A stretch of DNA of 52,059 nucleotides from DASQEH01 sp038239485. Its GTDB lineage: Bacteria; Actinomycetota; Actinomycetes; Propionibacteriales; Nocardioidaceae. Position numbers and translations under genes: made by a program. This document shows, piece by piece, positions 41,151 through 49,735 of the stretch. Below the pieces are notes generated by a model. It was not told the DNA's origin. It saw nothing but the letters and a program-made list of their open reading frames with translations, and did no database searches. Location: the NCBI GenBank assembly GCA_038239485.1, contig JBBSET010000025.1, positions 1 to 52,059 on the forward strand, in the 5' to 3' direction. Position 1 is the first letter of the stretch. The number at the start of each line of letters is the position of its first letter.

Positions 41151-44100
41151 ATGCCGTCTCCCGTTCAGGAGTCGCTGAACGTCGTCACATCGTGGCAGGT
41201 CGGCATCGCCGTGAACGTGATCGTGAGCGTGGCATTCTTCACCATCGCGGGTCTGATCCTGGTTCCGCTGATCCGAAGTGGGCATCTACGCACGAACAAG
41301 GTCGCCGTCTCGGCGGGGCTTGTCTTCGTCGCGGTCGGTATCAGCCGCCTCGTGCGCATCGTCCGGCTGGCGGAGCCGCTCTTCGGCGGAGACGACTCGG
41401 CGCTGGCCAGGCACATCGTGACAGCGGCGGCCTGCCTGGATCTGGTGACAGCCTGCGCCGCGGTCACCTATCTCGTGCTTCGTATCACCCAACGGTCAGG
41501 GCTGGCCGGGTCCCCGCTGTTCGACGACCGGGTGCACCGCGAGCGCGTCACAAACATGGCGGTCGCGCGCGCCGAGCAGGCGGCGCGGGCCGTCGCGCAG
41601 GCCGACAGGGACTCCTACACCGCGATGCTCAACTCCATCATCCAGAACAGCCAGTCGGCCATCTATGTCAAGGACCTCGACGGGCGATACCTGATGGCCA
41701 ACCGTCGGCTGCTCGAGATCATGGGAGGCTCGGAGGCCGACGTCCTCGGCCGGACAGACCAAACCGTCGGTGCCGACACCTCGCCGTTCGTTGCGGAGAA
41801 TGACATCCGTGCCCAGGCCGGCTTCTACCGGCTGGAGGAGTGGACCGACGCCTTTCCCGACGGGCGCCATTTCTACGACTCGGTGAAGTTCCCGCTCCAC
41901 GACAAGGAGGGCTCGCTCTACGCGACCTGCGGTGTCTCCCTCGACGTCACGGCGCAGAGGCGAGCGATCGGGGCGGCAGCCGACGCCCGAGATGATGCCG
42001 TGGTGTCGGCGGCCGCGAAGGCCACCTTCCTGGCGACGATGAGCCATGAGATCCGCACCCCGATGAATGCCGTGATCGGAATGACCGACCTGTTGATGGA
42101 CACCGACCTGGATGTCCAGCAGTACGAGTTCCTCGAGACCGTGCGGACGAGCGGCGAGGCCCTGCTGTCCGTGATCAACGACATTCTCGACTTCTCGAAG
42201 ATCGAGGCGGGGGAGATGGAGCTCGAGTCGGCCGCCTTCAACCTCCGCGACGAAATAGAGAGCTGTCTCGACCTGGTGGTCGTCGCCACCACGGCGAAAC
42301 GGCTGGAGCTCATCTGCCATGTCGACGACAGCTGTCCGGAGTGGGTTGTCGGTGACGTGGTCCGGCTGAGGCAGATCATCGCGAACCTGCTCGCCAATGC
42401 GGTGAAGTTCACCCAGGAGGGCGAGGTGCTGGTCGTTGTCAGCTGCTCGCCCACCCCGGACGACCGGTTGAAGGTATCGGTGAGTGTGACGGACACGGGG
42501 ATCGGTGTCTCGACGCTGGGGCTGGACCGGCTGTTCGGCTCCTTCAGCCAGGTCGATGCATCGACGACCCGGGTCTACGGGGGCACCGGACTCGGGCTCG
42601 CGATCAGTCAGCGGCTGGCCGAGGCGATGCAGGGCAGGGTCGAGGTCACGAGCACGCTCGGGGTGGGCTCGACCTTCTTGGTGACCGTCGTACTGGACCG
42701 GTCACCAGAAGCAGCCCTCCCTGAGGCACAGGACCCGCCGCGATCCTCCCTGGCGGGGAGGTCGGTTCTGCTTGTCGATGACAACGTGACCAACCTGCGG
42801 ATCCTCAACATGCAGCTGACCGCCCTGGGTATGACCTGCACCACGGCGGCGAGCCCGGAGAGCGCGCTGGCGCTCGTGGCCGGGGGTCTCAGCTACGACG
42901 TGGCGGTCCTCGACATGGTGATGCCCGGGATGGATGGCGTCCAGCTGGGAGCTGCACTCGCGCACCTCGACAGTCAGAGCGCGCCGCAGATCCTGCTCAC
43001 CAGCATGGGCTGGCGTCCGGGAAACCTCGAGCAGTCCTTCGCCGCGTACCTGACCAAGCCGGTCAAACGCGCGAGCCTGCAGGACGCCTTGATCTCGGCG
43101 ATGGCAGGTCAGCGCCACGGTCCGAAGTCGAGCCATTCGCGGACCGCCATCAGCGAGCAGATGCCGCCACCATTGCGCATCCTGCTCGCTGAGGACAATC
43201 CGGTCAACCAGCGGGTCGCGCAGCTGATTCTCGGCAAGCTCGGCCAGCGGGCCGACATCGTCGGCAACGGGACGGATGCGGTCCGCGCGGTCCAGCAGAC
43301 CGGGTACGACGTCGTCTTGATGGATGTCCAGATGCCCCAGATGGACGGCCTCGAGGCGACCCGGCGCATCCGGGTGAAGAAGAGCCAGCACCAGCCGTAC
43401 ATCGTGGCGATGACGGCCGGTGCGCTGCTCGAGGACCGAGAGGCGTGCACTGACGCGGGGATGGACGGGTACCTCGCCAAGCCGGTTCGTGCCAGGGAGC
43501 TACGCGATCTGCTGATGCAGGTCGGGGAGTCGATCGAGGCGCAGACAGATGCCGCTACGACTGAACAAGGAGAGGTGCCGATCATGTCCGGATCGCTTGC
43601 TGTGGGAGAGGCATCGGTGTCCGATGCGCCGAGCGGGGGAGGTTCCACGTCGGTCGAGGACCGCATCGAGGAGGTGCAGGACCGCATCGAGCAGGTGCAG
43701 GATCGCATCGAGCAGGCGGAGGATCGCAACGAGGCCGATGGCGGCCCTGCGGTGGCCAGGCCCGTTGGTGGGGAGAGCCAGGAGCCGGTAGCCACGCCGG
43801 CCATCGACGTCGAGGTCTTCGACGAGTTGATGTCTGAGCTCGACGAGGGCGACGGCAATCTGCGAGACGACCTGATCGGCAGCTATCTCGCGGACGGCGA
43901 GATCCAGGTCGGCCGGCTCCTTCAGGCGGTCAGGACGGGAGACCGGACGACGGCCGGAGTCTGCGCCCACACGCTCCGCTCGACGAGCGCCTTGGTAGGC
44001 GCTGCCACGCTGGCCGAGCTCCTGCAGCAGACGGAGGACTTCGCCCGAGTGTCGCCGGCCGACCCGATCGGGATGGCAGCGGTCGCCGTCCGGGTCGAAG

Positions 44101-44186
44101 CCGAGTACGCCCGGGTGTCCAGGAGTCTTCTTCTGCTGGCCGCTGCCAGCAGCGACGTCTCGGCGATGGTTGACGTGCAGTCATGA
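41151..44186 (+). CDS. membrane hybrid sensor histidine kinase with PAS, two receivers and HPt
   Basis: A 1011-residue protein starting at ATG 41151 behind AAGGGA. Three membrane helices occupy about residues 17-41, 50-70 and 88-111. A PAS domain spans about 155-270, HisKA has H299 in TMSHEIRTPMN, and the HATPase follows (N box NLLANAVKF, G1 VTDTGIG, G2 GGTGLGLAI). Receiver 1 (about 538-650, D588) shows LVDDN and TKPVK; receiver 2 (about 675-790, D725) shows AEDNPVNQ and AKPVR. A 27-residue coiled coil (836-862) precedes the HPt domain with H940 in CAHTLRSTSALVG. A complete intramolecular phosphorelay is thus present, with output probably through the divergent soluble receivers. Confidence 0.92.
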   Translation: MPSPVQESLNVVTSWQVGIAVNVIVSVAFFTIAGLILVPLIRSGHLRTNKVAVSAGLVFVAVGISRLVRIVRLAEPLFGGDDSALARHIVTAAACLDLVTACAAVTYLVLRITQRSGLAGSPLFDDRVHRERVTNMAVARAEQAARAVAQADRDSYTAMLNSIIQNSQSAIYVKDLDGRYLMANRRLLEIMGGSEADVLGRTDQTVGADTSPFVAENDIRAQAGFYRLEEWTDAFPDGRHFYDSVKFPLHDKEGSLYATCGVSLDVTAQRRAIGAAADARDDAVVSAAAKATFLATMSHEIRTPMNAVIGMTDLLMDTDLDVQQYEFLETVRTSGEALLSVINDILDFSKIEAGEMELESAAFNLRDEIESCLDLVVVATTAKRLELICHVDDSCPEWVVGDVVRLRQIIANLLANAVKFTQEGEVLVVVSCSPTPDDRLKVSVSVTDTGIGVSTLGLDRLFGSFSQVDASTTRVYGGTGLGLAISQRLAEAMQGRVEVTSTLGVGSTFLVTVVLDRSPEAALPEAQDPPRSSLAGRSVLLVDDNVTNLRILNMQLTALGMTCTTAASPESALALVAGGLSYDVAVLDMVMPGMDGVQLGAALAHLDSQSAPQILLTSMGWRPGNLEQSFAAYLTKPVKRASLQDALISAMAGQRHGPKSSHSRTAISEQMPPPLRILLAEDNPVNQRVAQLILGKLGQRADIVGNGTDAVRAVQQTGYDVVLMDVQMPQMDGLEATRRIRVKKSQHQPYIVAMTAGALLEDREACTDAGMDGYLAKPVRARELRDLLMQVGESIEAQTDAATTEQGEVPIMSGSLAVGEASVSDAPSGGGSTSVEDRIEEVQDRIEQVQDRIEQAEDRNEADGGPAVARPVGGESQEPVATPAIDVEVFDELMSELDEGDGNLRDDLIGSYLADGEIQVGRLLQAVRTGDRTTAGVCAHTLRSTSALVGAATLAELLQQTEDFARVSPADPIGMAAVAVRVEAEYARVSRSLLLLAAASSDVSAMVDVQS
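43656..43739 (+). repeat. four 21-bp tandem repeats encoding a heptad coiled coil
   Basis: Four in-frame 21-bp units (starts 43656, 43677, 43698, 43719) encode EDRIEEV, QDRIEQV, QDRIEQA and EDRNEAD. Units 2 and 3 differ at only two bases, so the array arose by recent slippage or duplication. It forms the helix linking receiver 2 to the HPt domain of the hybrid kinase. Confidence 0.9.
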
Positions 44187-44469
44187 CGACGTAACGCAGA
44201 CTCGACGGCGCTGGTGCGTTGCTGCTCGTCCTCCCGCTCCTCGCCGTCGACGCGGCCGTCGCGCCTTGCGGGCCCCCGCCCCGCGATGGCGACCGCCCAG
44301 GTTTCGCTGGCATAGTGCTCGTTGACCCGAGCTCGACCGGTGGAGCATCGTGCCGGGACGCGTCGCGGTCGGATGGGGTCGAGGTCAGCCGGGTGATGTG
44401 AGGATCTTTGTCGATGGACGTGACGTGTGTCGGTGCTGACAGCGAGCTCGTGTTAGGGAAGCCGATCGT

Positions 44470-45513
44470 GTGTCCGGTCGGGTGAGTGTCGGTCTCGAGT
44501 CGGCCAGTGGTACGCCCAGACCAGCCGTCCGTCAGTACTGCTGGCTCGCCGGCATCTGGGTGGTGGTGGCGCTGTTCGTCATCGTCACCGTCGTCCGGTC
44601 CCGCGAGGTCCAGGTTCCCTTCAGGGATCCCGGTGGCGAGTTCTTCCGGCTACGGGTGGTTCGCGCGGTCTTCCTGTTCGCCGGACTTGCGTTGCTGGAT
44701 GCGTGCGCTCGGGCGAGCCGAAGGGGATTCACCCTCCGCCGGGCTGCGGGCGTGCTTCGAGACCGCTGGCCGTGGCAACGACTGGTCGGCGCCTTCTGCG
44801 GGATCGTCGCGTACTACGTCGTGTACGTCTGCTACCACAACCTCAAGAGCTGGGACGCCTTCAATACGCCGCGCGACACTTCCCTGCGGCGGGTCGACAG
44901 CTGGCTCTTCTTCGGGCACACCCCAGCGGTCCTGCTCCACGATCTCTTCGGGCAGCACCTCGCCGCCTATGTCTTCGTCGACTTCTACGAGTCGTTCTCG
45001 ACGCTGGTGACGGTGTCGGTGATCTCGGCGCTGGTCTTCTCCAATCGACTCCGTGACGGCTACGTCTTCTTGTCAGCATCGATGTGGGTGTGGATCTTGG
45101 GAGTCGCGAGCTACTATCTGGTCCCGTCGATCGGGCCCTTCTACTCGGCGTCACGAGACTTCGCGGGGTTGCCTCGCACCGTGGTCACGTCCACCCAGGA
45201 GGCCTACCTGGCCGACCGAACACTCCTGCTCCAACATCCGGGAGCTCACAACGCCTTCGGCGAGCTCTCCGCCTTCGCCAGCCTCCATGTGGGCTTCACC
45301 TGCATGATCGCGCTCATGTTGCGCTACTACGGCTTTCGGTGGGCGACCAGAGTGATGGCGCTGTACGTCTGTGTGGTCATCTTGGCGACGGTCTATCTGG
45401 GGTGGCACTTCGCCGTCGACGTCGTCGGTGGAATGACTGTCGCGCTCCTCGCCGTGTGGCTGGGGAATCGGCTCATCTATCCCGCCGGGAGGACCCGAGA
45501 AGCGGCGCTGTAG
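44470..45513 (+). CDS. PAP2 superfamily membrane phosphatase/transferase (inositolphosphotransferase-like)
   Basis: A 347-residue membrane protein starting at GTG 44470 with AGGGAAG about 9 nt upstream. The active-site motifs of the PAP2/Aur1-like group are in SAFASLHVGFTCMIA (His in SLHVG) and VYLGWHFAVDVVGG (His and Asp). About six helices surround them. Such enzymes hydrolyse or transfer head groups on lipid phosphates at the outer membrane face, possibly recycling polyprenyl phosphate or making phosphoinositol lipids. The stop overlaps the convergent kinase gene by 41 nt. The 283 bp before the start carry no other feature that I can support. Confidence 0.85.
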   Translation: MSGRVSVGLESASGTPRPAVRQYCWLAGIWVVVALFVIVTVVRSREVQVPFRDPGGEFFRLRVVRAVFLFAGLALLDACARASRRGFTLRRAAGVLRDRWPWQRLVGAFCGIVAYYVVYVCYHNLKSWDAFNTPRDTSLRRVDSWLFFGHTPAVLLHDLFGQHLAAYVFVDFYESFSTLVTVSVISALVFSNRLRDGYVFLSASMWVWILGVASYYLVPSIGPFYSASRDFAGLPRTVVTSTQEAYLADRTLLLQHPGAHNAFGELSAFASLHVGFTCMIALMLRYYGFRWATRVMALYVCVVILATVYLGWHFAVDVVGGMTVALLAVWLGNRLIYPAGRTREAAL

Positions 45514-46891
45514 CGCCGGCGACCGGAGGCTGCGCGGCTCGCGTTCCCAGAGGTGGGTGCGCCAGCGGAATGCGCAGCTCGGCCCTGAGCCCACCTGTCG
45601 GGCTCTGGTGCAGCGTGATGTCCCCGCCGTGGCTGCGCGCCACTGACCTCGCGATCGCCAACCCGAGTCCCGCCCCGCCCTGGTCGCGAGCGCGTGCGTC
45701 GTCGAGCCGCAACCATCGCTCGAATACGCGCTCCCGGTCCTGAGGCGCCAGCCCGTCACCGTCGTCGTCAACGGTCACGACGAACTGGACATCGCTCACC
45801 TCGGCGACGATGTCGACGTGGTCGTGCGCGTGGCGGCGGGCGTTCGAGACCAGGTTGTCGAAGGCTCGGCGCAGTGCGCGGGGATCGGCATCGACCCACG
45901 CGGGATCGCCGGGCAGGTCCAGAATCTCGCGCGCGTCGACGATGCCGGTTCGAGGCGTGATGCCGGAGTCGAGCCTGGCCAAGAGCAGCAGGTCGTCGGC
46001 GAGTCGACCGACGCGTTCGACGTCCATGGACACGCCGCGAGCGACCCCCTCCCATTCCGCACCGGTCGTGGGAGTCGAGAGCGCGACGTCGAGCTGGGCG
46101 CGCATCGATGCGATGGGGGAGCGCAGCTCGTGGGCGGCGTCCGCGACGAATGTCGTCTGCTGGTCGGTGGCACGATGAAGCCGGTCGAGCATCCGGTTCA
46201 ACGTGTCAGCGAGGCGGGCCAGCTCGTCGCCACTGTGCGGGACGGGCAGCTGCGGAGCTGTTCTGCCCCGAGCATCGGCAACAGCGTCGGCCGCGGCCCG
46301 GAGCTGGTCGACCGGTCGAAGGGCCGAGCGCACAGCGAGCCATGTCGCGATCGCGACGGCCAGCAGCACGATGGGAACGGCCACCACCAAGGTGCGCAGC
46401 ATGGCTGTCAGCGTTCCTCGCACGTCGGTGTAGAGCACAGCGCTGACAACGAACACCCGAGACCCGTGCAGCCGTGACGCGGCCACCGTGACCCGCAGTG
46501 GTGCCGAGCCGAGCGAGCTGTCCACGGTCGTGAAGGGACTGCCAGACAGCCGACCCCTCACGACGGCGAGGGAAATCAGCGGTACGACCCTGCTCGCCGA
46601 GGGTGTCGCCGCGAGGACGTTGCCATCGGCGGCGACGACCTGCGCCAGCACCGGCTCTTCGTCCGGAGCCGGGAGCGGGTCGGGAAGCTGCCCTGATGTC
46701 AGGAGCGACGTCACGGTCGTCGCCTCAGACCGCGCGTTGGCGTCGACGGCCTCCACGCGATTGTGGAAGAAGAGGGCCGCCAACCCTGCGGTACCCGCTA
46801 CCAGGCCGACGGCCAGCGCCACCGTTGCGATCATCGTGAGCCGCAGAGCCAGCGAGCGCGACGCCCACCAGCCGCCAGCCCAGGTGCTCAT
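45473..46891 (-). CDS. two-component sensor histidine kinase, HAMP type
   Basis: A 472-residue kinase starting at ATG 46891, overlapping the response-regulator stop by 4 nt. A helix at about 16-41 and a second at about 167-188 bracket an extracytoplasmic sensor region of about 125 residues, followed by HAMP (VRSALRPVDQLRAAADAV), HisKA with H254 in AAHELRSPIASM, and HATPase (NLVSNARRHAHD, VDDDGDGL, GGAGLGLAIARSVA). It senses an outer signal and acts on the OmpR-type regulator. The LolA-like and ABC exporter genes on the other side of the operon are likely targets, which suggests envelope stress or peptide sensing. Confidence 0.92.
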   Translation of the reverse strand: MSTWAGGWWASRSLALRLTMIATVALAVGLVAGTAGLAALFFHNRVEAVDANARSEATTVTSLLTSGQLPDPLPAPDEEPVLAQVVAADGNVLAATPSASRVVPLISLAVVRGRLSGSPFTTVDSSLGSAPLRVTVAASRLHGSRVFVVSAVLYTDVRGTLTAMLRTLVVAVPIVLLAVAIATWLAVRSALRPVDQLRAAADAVADARGRTAPQLPVPHSGDELARLADTLNRMLDRLHRATDQQTTFVADAAHELRSPIASMRAQLDVALSTPTTGAEWEGVARGVSMDVERVGRLADDLLLLARLDSGITPRTGIVDAREILDLPGDPAWVDADPRALRRAFDNLVSNARRHAHDHVDIVAEVSDVQFVVTVDDDGDGLAPQDRERVFERWLRLDDARARDQGGAGLGLAIARSVARSHGGDITLHQSPTGGLRAELRIPLAHPPLGTRAAQPPVAGATAPLLGSSRRDR

Positions 46892-47544
46892 GGCTGAGGC
46901 AGGCGGTACCCGACGCCACGGACCGTCTCGACGATATGCCGCCCCAGCTTGCGCCGGAGGTAGCCCGCGTAGACCTCGACCGAGTTGGGGCGGGTGTGGT
47001 GCAGGCTCCACACGTGCTCGAGCAGCTCGGCCTTGCTGACGACCTCGCCCTGGCGGCTCATCAGGTACTCGAGCATGGCGAACTCGCGGGTCGTCAGCTC
47101 AACCAGCTCGCCGGCCTTGGTGACGGTGTGAGCTGCCTGGTCCAGCTCGAGGTCGCCACTGGACAGCACCGTCGGGCGCGGTCGCACCGGGCGTCGTAGC
47201 AGCGCCCTGAGATGGGCGAGCAGAACCACGAAGGAGAACGGCTTGGTCACATAGTCGTCGGCACCCAGATCCAGGCTGTCGGCCTCGTCGTACTCGCCGT
47301 CCTTGGCCGACACCACCAGGATCGGGGTCCAGACGCGCGCCGTTCGCAGCCGGCGGATGATCTCGTAGCCGGACAGGCCGGGCAGCATCAGGTCGAGGAT
47401 GATCGCGTCGTACGAGACGCTGAGCGCGCGCTCGAGGGCGCCGCCCCCGTCATGACTGACGTCCACGGCGAATCCCGCGTGACGAAAGCCCTTCGCGAGT
47501 GCCTCAGCCATCCGCTGCTCGTCTTCCACGATGAGAAGCCGCAC
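46888..47544 (-). CDS. OmpR family response regulator
   Basis: A 218-residue regulator starting at GTG 47544, 6 nt after GGAGG; the longer frame upstream enters the divergent gene. Receiver: VEDE, D51 in LDLMLPG and K of DDYVTKPFS. The C-terminal winged helix shows LTTREFAMLEYLM, VVSKAELLEHVW and VEVYAGYLRRKLG, ending VRGVGYRL, typical for OmpR/PhoB proteins. It forms a pair with the kinase encoded downstream and probably binds the direct repeats at 47582-47618 in its own promoter region. Confidence 0.93.
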   Translation of the reverse strand: MRLLIVEDEQRMAEALAKGFRHAGFAVDVSHDGGGALERALSVSYDAIILDLMLPGLSGYEIIRRLRTARVWTPILVVSAKDGEYDEADSLDLGADDYVTKPFSFVVLLAHLRALLRRPVRPRPTVLSSGDLELDQAAHTVTKAGELVELTTREFAMLEYLMSRQGEVVSKAELLEHVWSLHHTRPNSVEVYAGYLRRKLGRHIVETVRGVGYRLPQP

Positions 47545-47581
47545 GGTGCACCTCCACCACAGAGGGTAGGCACGCTTGCTA

Positions 47582-47618
47582 TGAGACCGGTGAGGCGGTT
47601 CCTGTGAGACCGCTGAGC
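47582..47618. promoter_or_regulatory. TGAG direct repeats, probable OmpR-type operator
   Basis: TGAGACCGGTGAGG (47582-47595) and TGAGACCGCTGAGC (47605-47618) match at 12 of 14 bases and lie 23 bp apart, giving four TGAG half-sites at 47582, 47591, 47605 and 47614. Tandem direct repeats are the usual target of OmpR/PhoB regulators. They lie between the regulator (start 47544) and the LolA-like gene (start 47670). Confidence 0.55.
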
Positions 47619-47669
47619 AGCGGGTGCCCGGATGCCGCCTCCGAGCGATCTTCGACGCATAGTAGGCGG

Positions 47670-48761
47670 ATGACCCGCATTGCTCGTTCCAGCCGCCTAC
47701 GTTGGGCGGTCCCTGCCGTTGTCGCTGCGGCGGTGGCCGCAGCTGCCATCTCGATGACCAACGACGCCGGTGCATCGGAGCAGCCGAAGCTTCCGAAGAT
47801 CACCGCCGCCCAGCTGCTCGCCAAGGTCGAGCAGGTGCACCCGACGAGCCTGTCGGGAACGATCGTGGAGACGGCCAAGCTCGGCCTGCCCGAGCTACCC
47901 ACCGGTGATCTCGCCGGTGGCAGCGGCCTGTCGCTGCAGTCACTCCTCACCGGCTCCCACACGATGCGGATCTGGTACGGCGGCCCCACCCAGCAGCGGC
48001 TGGCGGTCCTGGCCCCGATGTCGGAGCGCGACGTCATTCACAACGGCAGCGACCTGTGGAGCTACACCTCGTCCACCAACGAGGTCACGCACACCACCCT
48101 GAACCAGGACCGGCTGGGTTCCATGGGCGGGCTGGATGCGACAACGCCACAGCTTGCCGCTCAAGAGGCGTTGCGTGCGGTCAACCCGACGACGCGCGTG
48201 ACGATCGACCGCACGGCGCGCGTCGCCGGGCGGGCCGCCTACCAGCTCGACCTGACGCCTCGTGACTCTCGCTCACTCATCGGGACCATTCGGATCGCCG
48301 TCGACGCGGCAACATCGGTGCCTCTGCAGGTACAGGTCTTCGCTGCCGGTTCGGTCACGCCGGCACTTCAGGTGGGGTTCACCGACATCAGCTTCACTGC
48401 GCCGAGTGCGTCGGTCTTCCACTTCGTGCCACCTGCTGGCGCGACCGTGGCCCCGCAGAAGGCTCCGGGTTCGCAGGCGAAGGCGACTGAGGGATCACCG
48501 ACGGGCAACCAGGGGAGGGCCGACAGCCACGTCAAGGTGCTGGGGACCGGCTGGACATCGGTTGTGGAGCTGCCGAACACCGCAGCGATCAAGGGCTCGA
48601 ACGCGGACCTGATCAACAGTCTGTCCACTCCGGTGACAGGCGGCAGGCTGATCTCGACCGCCTTGGTGTCCGTGTTCGTGGCCGACGACGGCCACATCTT
48701 CGCCGGCCCGGTCAGCGGGTCGGCCCTGCAGTCTGTTGCCGCCAGCGGGCACGGCCTGTGA
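47670..48761 (+). CDS. secreted LolA/DUF2092-like protein
   Basis: A 363-residue protein starting at ATG 47670. A signal peptide or anchor is seen at about 10-35 (WAVPAVVAAAVAAAAISM). The body has the LolA-like half-barrel pattern: ITAAQLLAKVEQVHPTSLSGTIVETAKLG, MRIWYGGPTQQRLAVLAP, LWSYTSSTNEVTH and IRIAVDAATSVPLQVQVFA. Actinobacterial proteins of this type lie outside the membrane and may bind lipid or regulate sigma factors. The stop overlaps the ABC ATPase start by 4 nt, so it is co-transcribed with the exporter. CATAGT at 47658-47663 ends 6 nt before the ATG, a possible leaderless promoter. Confidence 0.8.
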   Translation: MTRIARSSRLRWAVPAVVAAAVAAAAISMTNDAGASEQPKLPKITAAQLLAKVEQVHPTSLSGTIVETAKLGLPELPTGDLAGGSGLSLQSLLTGSHTMRIWYGGPTQQRLAVLAPMSERDVIHNGSDLWSYTSSTNEVTHTTLNQDRLGSMGGLDATTPQLAAQEALRAVNPTTRVTIDRTARVAGRAAYQLDLTPRDSRSLIGTIRIAVDAATSVPLQVQVFAAGSVTPALQVGFTDISFTAPSASVFHFVPPAGATVAPQKAPGSQAKATEGSPTGNQGRADSHVKVLGTGWTSVVELPNTAAIKGSNADLINSLSTPVTGGRLISTALVSVFVADDGHIFAGPVSGSALQSVAASGHGL

Positions 48762-49735
48762 CGGAGGCACCTACTCCGTCCTCCCTCCACCACGCAGCAC
48801 CAGCTGAGGATCTGGCGATCCGCACCATCGGGCTGACTCGGCGCTTCGGCGACCAGACCGCCGTCGACCACGTCAACCTGACGGTCCCGCGCGGTGCTGT
48901 GTACGGCTTTCTCGGACCGAACGGCTCCGGCAAGACGACAACGATCCGCATGCTTCTGGGGCTGATGTCGCCGCACTCGGGCAGCATCGACGTCCTCGGC
49001 CAGCCGATGCCCCGAGGGGCCCTGGACGTGCTCCCACGCGTCGGCACGCTGGTCGAGGGCCCCGCCTTCCATCCCTACCTGTCGGGGCGCGAGAACCTCC
49101 GCAGGCTGGACGCGTTCGACGCGAGCACCGACCCCGCGACGAGCAGGACCCGGATCGCCGATGCGCTCGAGCGGGTCGGGCTCGGAGCAGCCGCCGCCAA
49201 GAAGTTCCGTCGCTACTCCCTGGGTATGAAGCAGCGCCTGGGTCTCGCGGCGACGTTGCTCCGACCCCGCGACCTGCTCATCCTGGACGAGCCGACGAAC
49301 GGGTTGGACCCCCAGGGCACACGCGAGGTGCGAACCCTCGTCAGGGAGCTCGCCGCCGATGGCACCACCGTCCTGGTGTCAAGTCACCTGCTGGGCGAGA
49401 TCGAGCAGATGGCCTCCCACGTCGGGATCATGAGCGGCGGCCGTCTGCTCAAGCAGGGGGTCCTCGAGGATGTGCTGTCGGAGACCAGCTCGTTGATCCG
49501 GGTACGGACGTCGGAGGTGGCGGTGGCCACGAGGGTCCTTGAAGATCTGGGGCTCACGGTGATGGACAGAACCCCCGGAACCGTTGCGGTCGAGCTCAAC
49601 GGCATCGCTCCTGAGCACGTCAACGCCAGCCTGGTCACGGCCGGTGTCCCAGTGCGAGGCTTCGCCGTGGAGCATCCCGCGCTCGAGGATCTTTTCGTCG
49701 GTCTGACGGGCGAGGGTTTCGATGTCGTCCGCTGA
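48758..49735 (+). CDS. ABC exporter ATP-binding protein
   Basis: A 325-residue ATPase beginning at GTG 48758, in the stop of the LolA-like gene (GTGA). Motifs: GPNGSGKTTTIRML, signature YSLGMKQRLGLAATL, LILDEPTNGLDPQGT and SSHLLGEIEQM. This is the bacitracin/lantibiotic-resistance type (CcmA/BcrA-like). With the permease downstream and the two-component pair it resembles antibiotic-peptide detoxification modules of Gram-positive bacteria. The C-terminal 80 residues are the usual extension. It overlaps the permease start by 14 nt. Confidence 0.92.
   Translation: MTEAPTPSSLHHAAPAEDLAIRTIGLTRRFGDQTAVDHVNLTVPRGAVYGFLGPNGSGKTTTIRMLLGLMSPHSGSIDVLGQPMPRGALDVLPRVGTLVEGPAFHPYLSGRENLRRLDAFDASTDPATSRTRIADALERVGLGAAAAKKFRRYSLGMKQRLGLAATLLRPRDLLILDEPTNGLDPQGTREVRTLVRELAADGTTVLVSSHLLGEIEQMASHVGIMSGGRLLKQGVLEDVLSETSSLIRVRTSEVAVATRVLEDLGLTVMDRTPGTVAVELNGIAPEHVNASLVTAGVPVRGFAVEHPALEDLFVGLTGEGFDVVR

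Noticed and set aside
43656..43739. CRISPR or minisatellite
   Set aside because: The units are contiguous without spacers and in frame with the kinase; they encode a coiled coil.
44187..44469. ORF of 60 residues (44219-44401) in the gap before the PAP2 gene
   Set aside because: No ribosome site, the start is hydrophobic but the remainder lacks protein-like composition; treated as non-coding.
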